A stretch of 64,000 bases of DNA from JAANXG01 sp034520625 (GCA_034520625.1 JAXHNI010000008.1:124001-188000); one strand, 5' to 3'. Positions 26,218-36,127 are shown, numbered from the stretch's first letter. A program made the numbers and translations. The notes: generated by a model not told the origin, from the letters alone.

Positions 26218-26565
26218 TCAATCCGTCTTCATGCCCTCGATCAGGGTCTCGGCGCAACGCCTGGCCACATCTACCTGGTACTTCTCGCTCACGTTGTCCA
26301 CCCATCCGGCCTCGACGACAAAGTCGTCGTGTTTCCATTGGCTTTCCTCCTTCAACGCCACGAGCTTCTGTTTCTGCGGCTCGGCCTTTGCGACACAAAG
26401 TGGCGCGAAGGCCTGGATGACGGCCTCCTTGGCGCTCGCCGTTTCCATCTTTCCGGCGGTGCCCTGGGTCACCCATCCGGCCCAGGAGAAACCGATTATC
26501 ATAGCGACGACGGCGCCGGCGACGCCGCCCCATATTGCGGGTTTGATCCATTCCGGTGTGTTCAT
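26218..26565 (-). CDS. Conserved hypothetical membrane-anchored protein
   Basis: A 115-residue protein starting MNTPEWIKPAIWGGVAGAVVAMIIGFSWAGW: one N-terminal transmembrane helix followed by a soluble, probably periplasmic domain with two cysteines (APLCVAK and ARRCAETL). The pattern recurs as an uncharacterised protein in proteobacteria. The ATG at 26565 is preferred; the frame extends to 26784 but that part has no membrane or family signal. It is not obviously in an operon. Confidence 0.7.
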   Translation of the reverse strand: MNTPEWIKPAIWGGVAGAVVAMIIGFSWAGWVTQGTAGKMETASAKEAVIQAFAPLCVAKAEPQKQKLVALKEESQWKHDDFVVEAGWVDNVSEKYQVDVARRCAETLIEGMKTD

Positions 26566-27223
26566 TGAAGAACCTCTCATTTCAGGAATACGTGATTGGC
26601 TTTTCCGGGTAACGCCTCGCCCTCTTCGGGCACCGGGCGCTGCTTGTGGAAAATGTGAAACGGCGGACCAGCGGAAAACGGCTGTGCTTAGCGTCGGCGT
26701 ACCGGGCCGCCTGCAACGAAGGGAGGTAGAGCAAGAAGACTTGAACCGCACCTTCTCAGGTTGCGTAATGCAATACCCTGTCAATCAAGGGTTAAGAACC
26801 ACCATACACTTGTCTCTGCCGAATAGATACCCGAATCGTCCGAGTCCTGATTTCGCGGCTATAATCTGGCACTTCATAAACCTGAATCCTGCTGAATTCA
26901 CCCACCTCAAGGTCTACAATCACTGTTTCCCCGTTCTGAAGTCGAGCACCGCCCGGCAGCCTCCTTGGCCGTGTTATCCCTGAATCACGCCCGCTATTTA
27001 TCCTGTCCGCCTGTCATTGCCAACATAGGTAATCAGGCGTACGATTTGAGCCAATAAGCGTGCACTCGAAACCACCCCCTCTGTGTTACATGGAGAGACA
27101 TTTCAGTGAGAGGGCTCTGTTACCGTTATTTCCACCCGCCGCGTCGCCGGCAGACCGCTTCCGCAGGCAAAGCCATGCCTGCAGGCGGCTTGAATCCGGA
27201 CCATCGCTACCAGGGTCCCAGTG
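26566..27223. other. Long intergenic region upstream of the GGDEF-EAL gene
   Basis: About 660 bp with lower GC than its surroundings. No convincing gene, RNA or repeat was found. Promoters for both flanking divergent genes must lie here. The 3' part (27100-27220) immediately precedes the GTG/ATG pair of the signalling gene. Confidence 0.5.
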
Positions 27224-29515
27224 ATGACAACCGCCGATAAAACCAGTCACCATAACAGGCCCGCGGACAGGCGTCCGGCACCGACGGAAGACCACTACAT
27301 TGGCTTGCTGGAAGCCGCCCCGGATGCGATGGTGGTCGTGAATCAGGATGGACTGATCGTTCTGTTGAATCTGCAGGCGGAGCATCAGTTCGGTTATCTC
27401 CGCGACGAATTGCTGAATCAGCCGGTAACAACCATCATACCGAACGGGTTCGCGGAACGCCTGATTGCCGACAGTCTTCGCACCGCCGCCGAAGCGCTCA
27501 GTCAGCAGATCGGCACCGGCATTGAGCTGATCGGTCGTCGCAAGGACGGCAGTGAGTTTCCCATTGAAATCATGTTGAGTCCGCTGGAAACCGTCGAGGG
27601 TCTCCTGGTGACGGCGGCGATACGTGACATCAGCCTGCGCCGCTTATCAGAAAACAAGATCATCTACCTGAACCGTATCTATGCCACACTGAGCGGTATC
27701 AATACAGTGATTACCCGGGCACGTACATGTGACGAGCTGTTCCGGGAAGCTTGCCGGCTGTCAGTGAAAACAGGTGGCTTCAGAATGGCCTGGATAGGTC
27801 TTGTCGATCAGGCAGGCGAGAAGCTGAACCTGGCCGCTTCCGCAGGCGTGGATCCGGAACTGATAGGCATCCTCAATGACAGTCGTTTGCTGGATGAACG
27901 TGCGCTAGTCGGCGATTCCCTGGTTGCGCGTGCTGTCAGGGAAAAACGTGTCATGTACTCCAACAACTCGCAAACCGACAACGCTCTCCTGTTCGGTAAG
28001 GAGCACACCGCCACTGAAGTCAACTCCACGGCGGTGCTGCCGCTGCTCGTGGCTGACAAGGTGGCAGGAGTATTCGCGCTGCACTCCGGGGAAATGGATT
28101 TCTTCGATGATGTCGAACTAAAACTTCTAGGGGAGCTGGCCGGGGATATTTCCTACGCGATAGCCAATATCGAAAAGCAGGATCAACTTGATTATCTCGT
28201 TTTCTACGACATATTGACCGGCCTGGCGAATCACAAGCTGTTTCTTGAGCGCGTATCGACGCACATGCACAGTGCCGGCTACAACGGTCATAAACTGGCC
28301 TTGTATCTCTTCGACCTTGAAGGATTCAAGAATATCAATGACAGCCTCGGTCAGGCGGCCGGTGACTCGTTGTTGAAACAGGTGGCCGAGTGGTTGATCG
28401 ATCAGGTCGGTGATGTCGACCTGCTGGCCCGGATTGGAGCGGATCACTTTGCCGTGGTACAGCCGATGGTCAGAAATGATGGCGATGTGGCGAGACTGGT
28501 CAAGAAATCGATAGCGAAGTTAAGGGAACACCCGTTTCACCCGGGCGATGCGGATCTGAGGGTTGCCGCCAAGGTGGGGATAGCCTTGTTCCCGGAAGAC
28601 GCCGTCACTGCCGACGAGTTGTTCAAGAAGGCCGAAGCCGCCCTCAAGCGGGCCAAGGAGAGCGGTGACCGGTACCTTTTTTACGCCCCTGAGATGACGG
28701 CCATGGTGGCGTCCCGGCTTTCCCTGGAATACCTGCTGCGGAATGCTCTTGACGAGGAGCAGTTCACGCTCCATTACCAGCCCATTGTCAACCTCGTGAG
28801 CGGTGAAGTCAGCGGTGCCGAAGCGCTGATCCGTTTCAATCATCCTGAGACCGGCTTGGTGCTACCCACTAAATTTGTCCCGATCCTGGAAGACACCGGC
28901 ATGATTCATGACGTCGGGCGCTGGGTCTTGCGACAGGCCATCGATGATTACCTGCGTTGGCGCACTCTGGGTCCGCCCGATATGCGGATATCGGTGAATG
29001 TCTCCCCGTTGCAATTGCGTAACCCGGGATTTGGAGAAGAGGTACGGCGGCTGCTCGATGTCGACGAGCACGCCGCGACGGGACTGGAACTGGAAATCAC
29101 CGAAGGTCTGATGATGATGGACGTCGATCAGAATGTTGAGAATCTAAGGGTTATTCGTGATATGGGGATCCGTATCGCCATGGATGATTTCGGGACCGGC
29201 TACTCGTCGTTAAGTCACCTCACCAGACTGCCGCTTGACACCCTGAAGATCGATCGTACGTTCGTAAAGAACATGACGCTTTCAGCCGAAGGTCATGTTC
29301 TGGTGCACGCGATTATCAGCCTGGCGCATCTGCTGAAGATGAACGTGGTGGCGGAGGGCGTGGAAACCGAGGAGCAGTCCGATTGTCTCAGGCTGCTGAG
29401 TTGTAACGAGGTGCAGGGCTTTCTGTTCAGCAAACCACTATCGGCGGATCTCTTCGAGGCCAAGCTGGCAGCAGGCAGGGAGGCCGTCGTCGATGGTCTC
29501 CCGGACACTGTGTGA
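27224..29515 (+). CDS. PAS-GAF-GGDEF-EAL signalling protein (probable c-di-GMP phosphodiesterase)
   Basis: A ~763-residue cytoplasmic protein without membrane helices. The order is PAS (residues ~25-140), GAF (~155-320), GGDEF-like (~325-490) and EAL (~505-755). The cyclase signature is degenerate: the loop reads RIGADHF instead of GGDEF, so diguanylate cyclase activity is unlikely. The EAL domain looks complete: EALIRF, EITEG, DDFGTGYSSL, LKIDRTFV and VAEGVETEEQ, implying c-di-GMP hydrolysis. A GTG at 27221 immediately before the ATG is an alternative start. It is monocistronic. Confidence 0.9.
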   Translation: MTTADKTSHHNRPADRRPAPTEDHYIGLLEAAPDAMVVVNQDGLIVLLNLQAEHQFGYLRDELLNQPVTTIIPNGFAERLIADSLRTAAEALSQQIGTGIELIGRRKDGSEFPIEIMLSPLETVEGLLVTAAIRDISLRRLSENKIIYLNRIYATLSGINTVITRARTCDELFREACRLSVKTGGFRMAWIGLVDQAGEKLNLAASAGVDPELIGILNDSRLLDERALVGDSLVARAVREKRVMYSNNSQTDNALLFGKEHTATEVNSTAVLPLLVADKVAGVFALHSGEMDFFDDVELKLLGELAGDISYAIANIEKQDQLDYLVFYDILTGLANHKLFLERVSTHMHSAGYNGHKLALYLFDLEGFKNINDSLGQAAGDSLLKQVAEWLIDQVGDVDLLARIGADHFAVVQPMVRNDGDVARLVKKSIAKLREHPFHPGDADLRVAAKVGIALFPEDAVTADELFKKAEAALKRAKESGDRYLFYAPEMTAMVASRLSLEYLLRNALDEEQFTLHYQPIVNLVSGEVSGAEALIRFNHPETGLVLPTKFVPILEDTGMIHDVGRWVLRQAIDDYLRWRTLGPPDMRISVNVSPLQLRNPGFGEEVRRLLDVDEHAATGLELEITEGLMMMDVDQNVENLRVIRDMGIRIAMDDFGTGYSSLSHLTRLPLDTLKIDRTFVKNMTLSAEGHVLVHAIISLAHLLKMNVVAEGVETEEQSDCLRLLSCNEVQGFLFSKPLSADLFEAKLAAGREAVVDGLPDTV

Positions 29516-29649
29516 ATCGCTGCGCTTCCGGCAGGTCAGTGACCCTTTCGCCGCGCGAAACCTGACACCGGAAATATACCCCTTCCGGCTTTGTGATTCC
29601 GGGACACAATACGTAATCCACACCTTGCGAGGCGCCGCCGCGTCCCGGC

Positions 29650-30699
29650 TCAGGCCTCCCGCCCCGATTCCAAACCTGCTTCCCGCCACGCCAGCATGCC
29701 GCCCTTGAGATTGGAGACGCGGGTGTAGCCCATGCCGGTCAGCATCGCCGCGGCGGTGGTGCTGCGAACGCCGGAGCGGCAGACCACCACTACTGCGTCG
29801 TTTTTGTCGATGCCCAGACCGTCGATTTCGTACTGGAGTCTCTGCAGCGGCAGCAGGGTGCTGCCGGGAATATGGCCCAACTCGCCCGTGAACTCGGATT
29901 TTTCGCGCACATCAATGATGTGCGGTGCGTTGCCGGCCTGCATCTCGCCGTGGACGGCTGCGGCATCGCGCTGGCGTACGGCATTGAGTTGGGCGAAGTC
30001 GGGGAATTTGATCCGGTCGTCGTCGATGGCGGACTGGTTGGGCTGCAGGACTTCCTGGATCTTGTCGGGCAGCGGGAAATCGATGCTGTTCATGAGCTCG
30101 ATGTACTCCCGGCGTGACTTGCCGGCAATGCGCGGGTTGTCCCGTTTCTCGGTACCGATGGTGGAGGAGGTGTTGCCGCGATAGTCATGGGCGGGCAGAA
30201 CGACGGTATCGTCGGGCAGGGTGAACAGCCGGCCGGTGATCGAGTCGTACTGCTCGCCGGCGTCCCCGCCGGCGAAATCGGCCCGGCCGGTCCCGCCGAT
30301 CAGGAGCACGTCGCCCGTCAGTACGAAGCCGCCTACGTACAGGCTGACGCTGTCCGGCGTGTGACCGGGGGTGTGCAGTACCTTGATCGTGAGCTCGCCG
30401 CACCGGATCTCATCGCCGTCCGCTATATGGCGATCGACGCTCGGGTTGGGTGCCTTGACGTGCTGGACGACCGGCGTATCCAGAAGCTGCTTGAGCATCC
30501 GGGTTCCACTGAGGTGATCGGCGTGTGTATGGGTATCGATGAGCAGGTCCAGGGTCAGGCCGCGGTAGGCGAGAACGGCAATGTATCGGTCGATGTAGTC
30601 GACATGCGGGTCAACGAGGACAGAACGGCGGGTTTCGGGGCAGGCAAGTAGATAGCACTTGCACTGGATGCCATTGAGCTCTTTGATGTTCGGTTTCAT
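29650..30699 (-). CDS. Persulfide dioxygenase-rhodanese fusion (ETHE1-like MBL fold plus rhodanese domain)
   Basis: A 349-residue fusion. Residues ~1-240 are a metallo-beta-lactamase fold with the iron-binding THTHADHLSG motif and GHTPDS of ETHE1-type persulfide dioxygenases. Residues ~255-345 are a rhodanese domain with the active-site loop CRSGVRS. Such fusions convert glutathione persulfide to sulfite and exchange sulfane sulfur. The ATG at 30699 is preferred over an extension to 30795. It lies 4 bp after the sensor kinase gene, so the two are co-transcribed. Confidence 0.88.
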   Translation of the reverse strand: MKPNIKELNGIQCKCYLLACPETRRSVLVDPHVDYIDRYIAVLAYRGLTLDLLIDTHTHADHLSGTRMLKQLLDTPVVQHVKAPNPSVDRHIADGDEIRCGELTIKVLHTPGHTPDSVSLYVGGFVLTGDVLLIGGTGRADFAGGDAGEQYDSITGRLFTLPDDTVVLPAHDYRGNTSSTIGTEKRDNPRIAGKSRREYIELMNSIDFPLPDKIQEVLQPNQSAIDDDRIKFPDFAQLNAVRQRDAAAVHGEMQAGNAPHIIDVREKSEFTGELGHIPGSTLLPLQRLQYEIDGLGIDKNDAVVVVCRSGVRSTTAAAMLTGMGYTRVSNLKGGMLAWREAGLESGREA

Positions 30700-30703
30700 G
30701 GGG

Positions 30704-32887
30704 TCAGGCCGCCAGGGGCAGGATAACGGTGAATTCGGCGCCGGTGGTGTCGGTGCGGTTCTGGGCCAGCACGTGGCCGTCGTGGTATTCGGCAATCAGG
30801 CGGACGACATATAAACCCAGCCCGAGCCTCGACTGCTTGGCGTTCTTCTTGCCGACGGACACCATGGGATCGAACAGCCGGTCCGTCATGGTGTCGGGCA
30901 GCTCTGAGCCTTCGTTGAGGATGCTCAGATGGGCGTGACCGTTGACCTTGTCCAGCCGCACCACGATCGATGTCTCAGCCCGCGAGAAGTCCAGCGCATT
31001 GTCCGCGAGCTTGTCCAGCATCTGGGCGATCAGATCAGGTGTGCCGCGAATACGGAGCGGTGAATTGTGCACCTCCAGCTCGAACTTGTGCCGGGGGTTG
31101 CTTTGCTGGTATCCCTCGACGTAGCTGGATGCCAGCTCTACCAGGTCGAAGTCTTCCTGGACCTCGGTGCGCAGCGCCTCCTCGAGATTGGCGGCTTCGG
31201 TGAGGTTGCGCAGTATGGAGCCCAGCCGGACGGTGCCGTTCTTGGCGCGCGCCATGTATTTGCTGTCCCGGGTTTCCGGAATCTCCGCCTGGAGATTGTC
31301 CAGCGACGAGTTGACGACGTTCAATGGGTTGTTGAGCTCGTGAGCCAGCGTATCCGGCAGGCCCTCCAGGTAGCGGGTGTACTGGGTCAGGCGACCGAGC
31401 ATGCCGCTCATGCTTCGGGACAGGTCTCCGATCTCGTCGCTGCTGCGGCTTTCCGCAGCGATATTGGTGTCGCGTACACGGCCGTCGGGGCCGATGGCTT
31501 GTTCGGCGCTGTTCCGCAGGCGCCGGATCCGGATGGTGATGCGGGATGCGAACATCAACAGCGCGCCGGTGATGATGATCAGCACGAGAAGCGTCACCGC
31601 TACGACGTTCTCCAGGACCCGCCTCTGCTCGGACAGCACTTCGTCGGTGCTCTGCTCGACGATCACCACGCCCAGGGCCTGGTCGCCCGACCAGATGGGG
31701 TGCGCCGCCATCAGGATTTCGGTGCCTTCATCGAGGGACCGGCGCCTCTGTGTCTGGGGAATGCCGTTGAGCGCCCGGCGAAACGTCTCCTCGTCGCGGC
31801 TGGAGACGTCCGAAGCGACGTCCACGAATCCGTCGGACGGGGTTTCCAGGATCAGGTTGTACACTTCCTGGAGCACGGCCTGGTAGCCCCGGATGACGTA
31901 TCCGAATATACCGCGCGGCGGCGAAGCGGGCTCCGTTGTTTCGCTGGCCAGGTTGCCCACCACGGCCCGCACGCGCTGCATTCGGTCCAGGACCCAGATC
32001 CGGGTTACGGGCCGGTCCAGGCCCCGCAGGATCTTGGCGATCTCGGGGGAGTGTATAAAAAGCTGATTCAGGGGGGCGTTCTGCTCCAGGTCCCGGGGCG
32101 ACGAGGACAACTTCTTCTCCACCTGCCGGGCGTCTTCGTCGTCGACGTCCGCTACGACGAAACCCAGGCGTGCCTGGGACCCCATCAGAAAACGGGGGAT
32201 GCGGATTTCAACAAGGTAGCCGCCGGGTTTCATACGCCACTCCGCCGACAGGTCGTAATTCGGTTCGCCGGTCAGGGGGTACTCCCAGTCCTCATCCATC
32301 AAGTAGACGCTCATGCGACCCGGCTCGCGGCCCGTCAGCAGGTAGCGATCGATCCGTCCGCCGGGGTTCTGCAGGTAGAAACGGATATGGTCGCTGTGAT
32401 TGAGGCGCCGCAGGGTGGGATCACGGATCACGATCCGGTCGTCTTCCACGTCGAGGCCCGCGTACAGGTAGGGACCCCGGTAACCGACTACCTGGGTGTA
32501 GCGCAGGGACCAGGGCTCGTAGTCCGGTCCGCACAGCTGATTCACGGAACCGTCCACCACCGTCGCCTGCTCGAGCTGGTCGCCCCAGTCGGACAGGTCC
32601 CCGTCCAGGCGTATGTAGTTGGGAAGCGGGTAGGCGAAGATATCGTCCGTGCTTCCAATCACCTCCGGTGCGCCGGTTTCCGGGTCGAACAGCTCGGGTT
32701 TGTCGTGGAGAACCGTGGCGATGGCCCGGGCAGTAAGGTTGAGAGCGTTTTCCTGGCCGCGCAGCAGGAAGCCCTTCATGTCGCGCACGTACTCGTAGCC
32801 CATCCAGGGGATGAGCAGCAGGGCGAGGGCCACGAACAGCAGCTTGCTTCGAATACTCAGTCCGGGAATGGAAGAGAACGGACGCAT
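30704..32887 (-). CDS. Sensor histidine kinase, resembling the proteobacterial dedicated sortase system kinase
   Basis: A 727-residue membrane kinase. An N-terminal helix (~13-32) is followed by a long periplasmic region (~33-430) with a DOMON/carbohydrate-binding-like stretch (YIRLDGDLSDWGDQ), a second helix (VVAVTLLVLIIITGALLMF), a HAMP segment, the H-box ALAHELNNPLNVV and an ATPase domain ending GLGLYVVRLIAEYHDG. The overall pattern matches the kinase family paired with marine-type sortases (TIGR03785-like, from memory). No sortase gene is in this window. It is encoded 22 bp after its regulator. Confidence 0.85.
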   Translation of the reverse strand: MRPFSSIPGLSIRSKLLFVALALLLIPWMGYEYVRDMKGFLLRGQENALNLTARAIATVLHDKPELFDPETGAPEVIGSTDDIFAYPLPNYIRLDGDLSDWGDQLEQATVVDGSVNQLCGPDYEPWSLRYTQVVGYRGPYLYAGLDVEDDRIVIRDPTLRRLNHSDHIRFYLQNPGGRIDRYLLTGREPGRMSVYLMDEDWEYPLTGEPNYDLSAEWRMKPGGYLVEIRIPRFLMGSQARLGFVVADVDDEDARQVEKKLSSSPRDLEQNAPLNQLFIHSPEIAKILRGLDRPVTRIWVLDRMQRVRAVVGNLASETTEPASPPRGIFGYVIRGYQAVLQEVYNLILETPSDGFVDVASDVSSRDEETFRRALNGIPQTQRRRSLDEGTEILMAAHPIWSGDQALGVVIVEQSTDEVLSEQRRVLENVVAVTLLVLIIITGALLMFASRITIRIRRLRNSAEQAIGPDGRVRDTNIAAESRSSDEIGDLSRSMSGMLGRLTQYTRYLEGLPDTLAHELNNPLNVVNSSLDNLQAEIPETRDSKYMARAKNGTVRLGSILRNLTEAANLEEALRTEVQEDFDLVELASSYVEGYQQSNPRHKFELEVHNSPLRIRGTPDLIAQMLDKLADNALDFSRAETSIVVRLDKVNGHAHLSILNEGSELPDTMTDRLFDPMVSVGKKNAKQSRLGLGLYVVRLIAEYHDGHVLAQNRTDTTGAEFTVILPLAA

Positions 32888-32909
32888 TGGCGGGTTGTCC
32901 GCGGGAGGG

Positions 32910-33608
32910 CTATTCGGGCTGCCAGCGGTATCCCACGCCGAACACGGTCTGGATCATCGAGAAATCCGGATCGACTTCCTTGAACTTCTTGCGAATCCGA
33001 CGAACGTACCCGTTGATGGTGTTGCGCTCAACGTAGCTTTGCCTCGTGACCTGCATCAGATTCTCGTAGGTCTTGACGTGGCCGGGCCGGCGCGCCAGCG
33101 CCTGAACCAGCCAGAATTCGGTGAGCGTCAGGTTCACTTCCTTGCCGTTCCATGCCACGGACATGCTGTTGGGGTCGAGCTGCAGGGCGCCCAGGCGCAG
33201 GATGGCTTCCAGCTCGGTTGTCTGGGTATGCAGCGTGTCGACAATACGGAACAGCGAAGAAACCCGGACACTGAGGAACTGGAGATTCACTGGCTTGGTG
33301 AGGTAGTCCCAGGCATCGAGCCGCAGGCCCGATACCCGGTCGATGTCCGTATCCCGGGCGGTGAGGAAAATGATGGGCAGCTTGGGCGCCAACGCCCTCA
33401 GGTCACGGCACAAGTCGAACCCGCCATCGACCTCGTCTTCCAGCATGATATCCAGAACCGCCAGGTCCGGAAGATTGTGGCGCATCCCCACCTGGGCCTC
33501 GGGTCGATTGGCGTAGGTCGTGACCGAGTAGCCGTTGGCTTTCAGTGCATCTGCGAAGTTCTCCCGCTGGTCGGCGTCGTCTTCGACGATTGCGATGTGT
33601 CTGGTCAT
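32910..33608 (-). CDS. Response regulator, OmpR-type
   Basis: A 232-residue regulator. The receiver domain has Asp10-Asp11, phospho-acceptor Asp53 in VLDIMLEDE, and Lys105 in YLTKPV; the C-terminal winged helix (~135-230) ends FGVGYRWQPE. An insertion EDEVDGGFDLCRDL after the phospho-site is like that of the regulator paired with dedicated-sortase kinases. It is the first gene of a regulator-kinase-persulfide dioxygenase operon and presumably responds to the kinase at 30704. Confidence 0.92.
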   Translation of the reverse strand: MTRHIAIVEDDADQRENFADALKANGYSVTTYANRPEAQVGMRHNLPDLAVLDIMLEDEVDGGFDLCRDLRALAPKLPIIFLTARDTDIDRVSGLRLDAWDYLTKPVNLQFLSVRVSSLFRIVDTLHTQTTELEAILRLGALQLDPNSMSVAWNGKEVNLTLTEFWLVQALARRPGHVKTYENLMQVTRQSYVERNTINGYVRRIRKKFKEVDPDFSMIQTVFGVGYRWQPE

Positions 33609-33777
33609 GCTCTAATCAGGATTTTCCCTTATTTGTCAGTAAGATACAGCAGTTCTCTGTGACGGGACAGGGGGCGCTTCCGTTCACCATGTTTTTGCCA
33701 TGACTTGCCCCGTTTTTTGACACTCAGAACGAGTGTAATGGAACGTGTCAAATGCCAATCGGTAACCTTGGATCATC

Positions 33778-34011
33778 ATGACACAACGGGTATTTATACC
33801 ACTGACCGACGAGTTGCTGTACGACTATCCGGAGTTGATACCCGGGCCCGTCGTGCCCTACGTGGCCGGCGCCCCTTGTTATCACTGGTTGTCCGTCGAG
33901 CTCAACCCCGAAGAAAGCACCCCACCCCGGCAGTCCATACGCGGCTGGAAACGGACCGCGCGTCTGCCCATTTCTGAAGAAGCCGCGCGGGGAACTGTCC
34001 ATTCTATCTGA
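33778..34011 (+). CDS. Small hypothetical protein
   Basis: A 77-residue product, MTQRVFIPLTDELLYDYPE..., that looks like a genuine short protein: normal composition and an ATG start. The ribosome binding site is weak. The motif GPVVPYVAGAPCYHWLSVELN is the most conserved-looking part. No family function is known. It is divergent from the response-regulator gene. Confidence 0.55.
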   Translation: MTQRVFIPLTDELLYDYPELIPGPVVPYVAGAPCYHWLSVELNPEESTPPRQSIRGWKRTARLPISEEAARGTVHSI

Positions 34012-34153
34012 GTCCCTAAAGTTCCTCGCCATTGGCCTTGGTACCGCGCTCGCCACGAGTGCGGTACTCATTTTTCTCACCGTGGTCATCGTAACGGTTT
34101 AGAGCCTGTCCGAGTGGTCCGCGTGTAGCGAGGCGAGTGGGAAATCGAGGATA

Positions 34154-34226
34154 GATTTTCGATCTTTCGCGCCAGCCCCGAAGGAGTGAGGAGCAGGGAA
34201 GCGTCGAACAAAAAGATCGGAAAATC
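34154..34226. repeat. Imperfect inverted repeat in an intergenic region
   Basis: GATTTTCGATCTTT (34154-34167) and AAAGATCGGAAAATC (34212-34226) are nearly complementary, flanking about 44 bp that contain GCCAGCCCCGAAGGAG. It may be a remnant of a small mobile element or the end of a transcript. No second copy was seen. Confidence 0.4.
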
Positions 34227-34281
34227 GGACCGATTTGCCGCCGCCGCAGGAAATGCTGTCACATCAGTGGCAGTAGAAGCG

Positions 34282-35937
34282 TCAGTGGGGGTGTATCAGA
34301 TCGAGCACTTTCTGCGCGGTGTCACCCTGCGGCTTTGTCACCTCAAACCAGACAAAAGAGCGTGAGGACATCAGGATGTTGGTCGCTTCGACGACGAACT
34401 CCGTGCGCTGGTCCGGTAATCTCACCAAGTACGTCCCGGTGGGATAGTACACCGGCGTCGGGCAAATCAACGACCGGGTCAGGCTGCCATCGGTTCTGTC
34501 GACGACCAGTAGGGCCTCGCTGCGCGCCCGCCCCGTCCCCGCATGCAGACGGTCGATCAGGACCGGCCGCGCCGGCTGAGGAATCAACTTCACGCCCAGG
34601 GCGACAGTCCCCGACTCGTCGGTCTGGGCCCAGTGCACGGTTCCGAGCGACCATTCCCGGGCTTGACCGGTCTTGAGGGCCACCAGGTCATCAACGCCCA
34701 CGCCGCAGCTCCCTGACGGGCGGCACACCAGCTTCAGACCGGACTCGCTTTCGTCCTCGACTTCCCAGTCGTCGCGGATGAGGGAATCGTCCACCGGGGA
34801 TCTGTCGCTCCGGCCGTATGTACCCTTGATCATATTCCTGAACCCGGGCCCGGATTGGTAGTCCTCGAGGTTCAGAGACTTGAATTCATTCATCGCCAAG
34901 CACACGGGCCTGAGACCCGCCACCAGCTCGCAGCTCTTGTATGTTTTCCGCCGGGAGCTGACGCGTACGGGGTGTATTCCCCAGCGCACGATCATACGGC
35001 GCAGGAAGTCGATGGATCCGAGCTCGTCGGTGGACGACTCGTGCCGGTGAAAGTGCTCGGCGGAGTGGCTGATGGCGGTGTCGTATTCCTGCTTCAACCG
35101 GCTCACCAGGTCCCGCGTGACGAACCACTTCTGATCCAGCTCGGAGCGCAGCTCAGCCTGCGAGAGGGTGGGACTGGCGGGGCGATCCAGCCTGGGGTCG
35201 ACCACAAACACGCAGCGGCTGGCGGGTTTGGTCGCCTTGGTAAGGTGCGTCAGGGAGGCCCAGTCGTTAAGCTTCTCGTAGAGGCGACGCAGGCCGCGGA
35301 AAGGGTGCTGAAAAGGGTCGCTCAATCCCAGCAGCAACAATCGCTTGTATGCACTGTCGACGGTCCGGACCTGCTTCGGCTTTTGTCCCAGCGGAAGCTG
35401 GTCTACCCCTTCGGCCACGGCCAGGTCGTATATCCGGTGAATATCGAGCCATACACCCGGACTCGCTTTCAGATAGCACTCACAGCGGATCACGATGTAT
35501 TCGCCGAGGCAGTTGAGGCCCCAGTAGCAGCAATGGGAAAGCCTGTGTGCATCGGAAATCGGACCGGAGTCCCGCGCAGCAATTTCCTCGGCAATGCTGC
35601 GGAAGCAATCGGACATCATCCGGTACGCCTCCGCGCATCTTCTTGAAAGACTGATCTGGTCGGGAGGAGGCGGCAACGACAGGCCCACCAGCTGCTTCGC
35701 CAGCCCTGATCTCAGCTGGGTTGCGAACGCGAGACAGTGTCGGAGGGTCTCGTAGCGTTCGGTGACGGGCAGGGAATTGTGCCGTACCTCGGCAAGCACC
35801 TCGATCAGGCGATCGGCGCCGTGCTCCAGGTCCGACGGCTCGAGATCCGCGAGGGCGAGCTTTAGCTCTGCCGCGGTCCGATAACGGACGGGGTTGTCCA
35901 CCGCCGCACCAACACTTTCAATCGATCTGGATCGCAT
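34282..35937 (-). CDS. Uncharacterised 551-residue protein with a possible C-terminal PilZ-like domain
   Basis: A large soluble protein without signal peptide or membrane helices. The N-terminal ~300 residues are helical and cysteine-containing (SHCCYWGLNCLGEYIVIRC). The C-terminal part contains a beta-rich stretch (VDDLVALKTGQAREWSLGTVHWAQ and ALGVKLIPQPARPV) reminiscent of PilZ-type c-di-GMP-binding domains, but the key Arg and Asp/Asn motifs are not clearly seen. I do not recognise a defined family. The gene is monocistronic. A link to c-di-GMP would fit the EAL protein at 27224, but this is speculative. Confidence 0.7.
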   Translation of the reverse strand: MRSRSIESVGAAVDNPVRYRTAAELKLALADLEPSDLEHGADRLIEVLAEVRHNSLPVTERYETLRHCLAFATQLRSGLAKQLVGLSLPPPPDQISLSRRCAEAYRMMSDCFRSIAEEIAARDSGPISDAHRLSHCCYWGLNCLGEYIVIRCECYLKASPGVWLDIHRIYDLAVAEGVDQLPLGQKPKQVRTVDSAYKRLLLLGLSDPFQHPFRGLRRLYEKLNDWASLTHLTKATKPASRCVFVVDPRLDRPASPTLSQAELRSELDQKWFVTRDLVSRLKQEYDTAISHSAEHFHRHESSTDELGSIDFLRRMIVRWGIHPVRVSSRRKTYKSCELVAGLRPVCLAMNEFKSLNLEDYQSGPGFRNMIKGTYGRSDRSPVDDSLIRDDWEVEDESESGLKLVCRPSGSCGVGVDDLVALKTGQAREWSLGTVHWAQTDESGTVALGVKLIPQPARPVLIDRLHAGTGRARSEALLVVDRTDGSLTRSLICPTPVYYPTGTYLVRLPDQRTEFVVEATNILMSSRSFVWFEVTKPQGDTAQKVLDLIHPH

Positions 35938-36127
35938 CTCAACACCCCGCCGAGTCGTTTTGAAGAGGACGCCCTTATTGTACTCCCACAGTCCGTTCGA
36001 ACAATACCGGAGTATTCCGGGTCTCGCGCTTTCGCACCGTGGCCTGCTCGATCGATCTCAACAGAGGAAACCTCCAGCGGTGAGGACTTTTCCGGGCGTT
36101 TTGAAAGAGCCCGGGTTCAGGGGCAAG

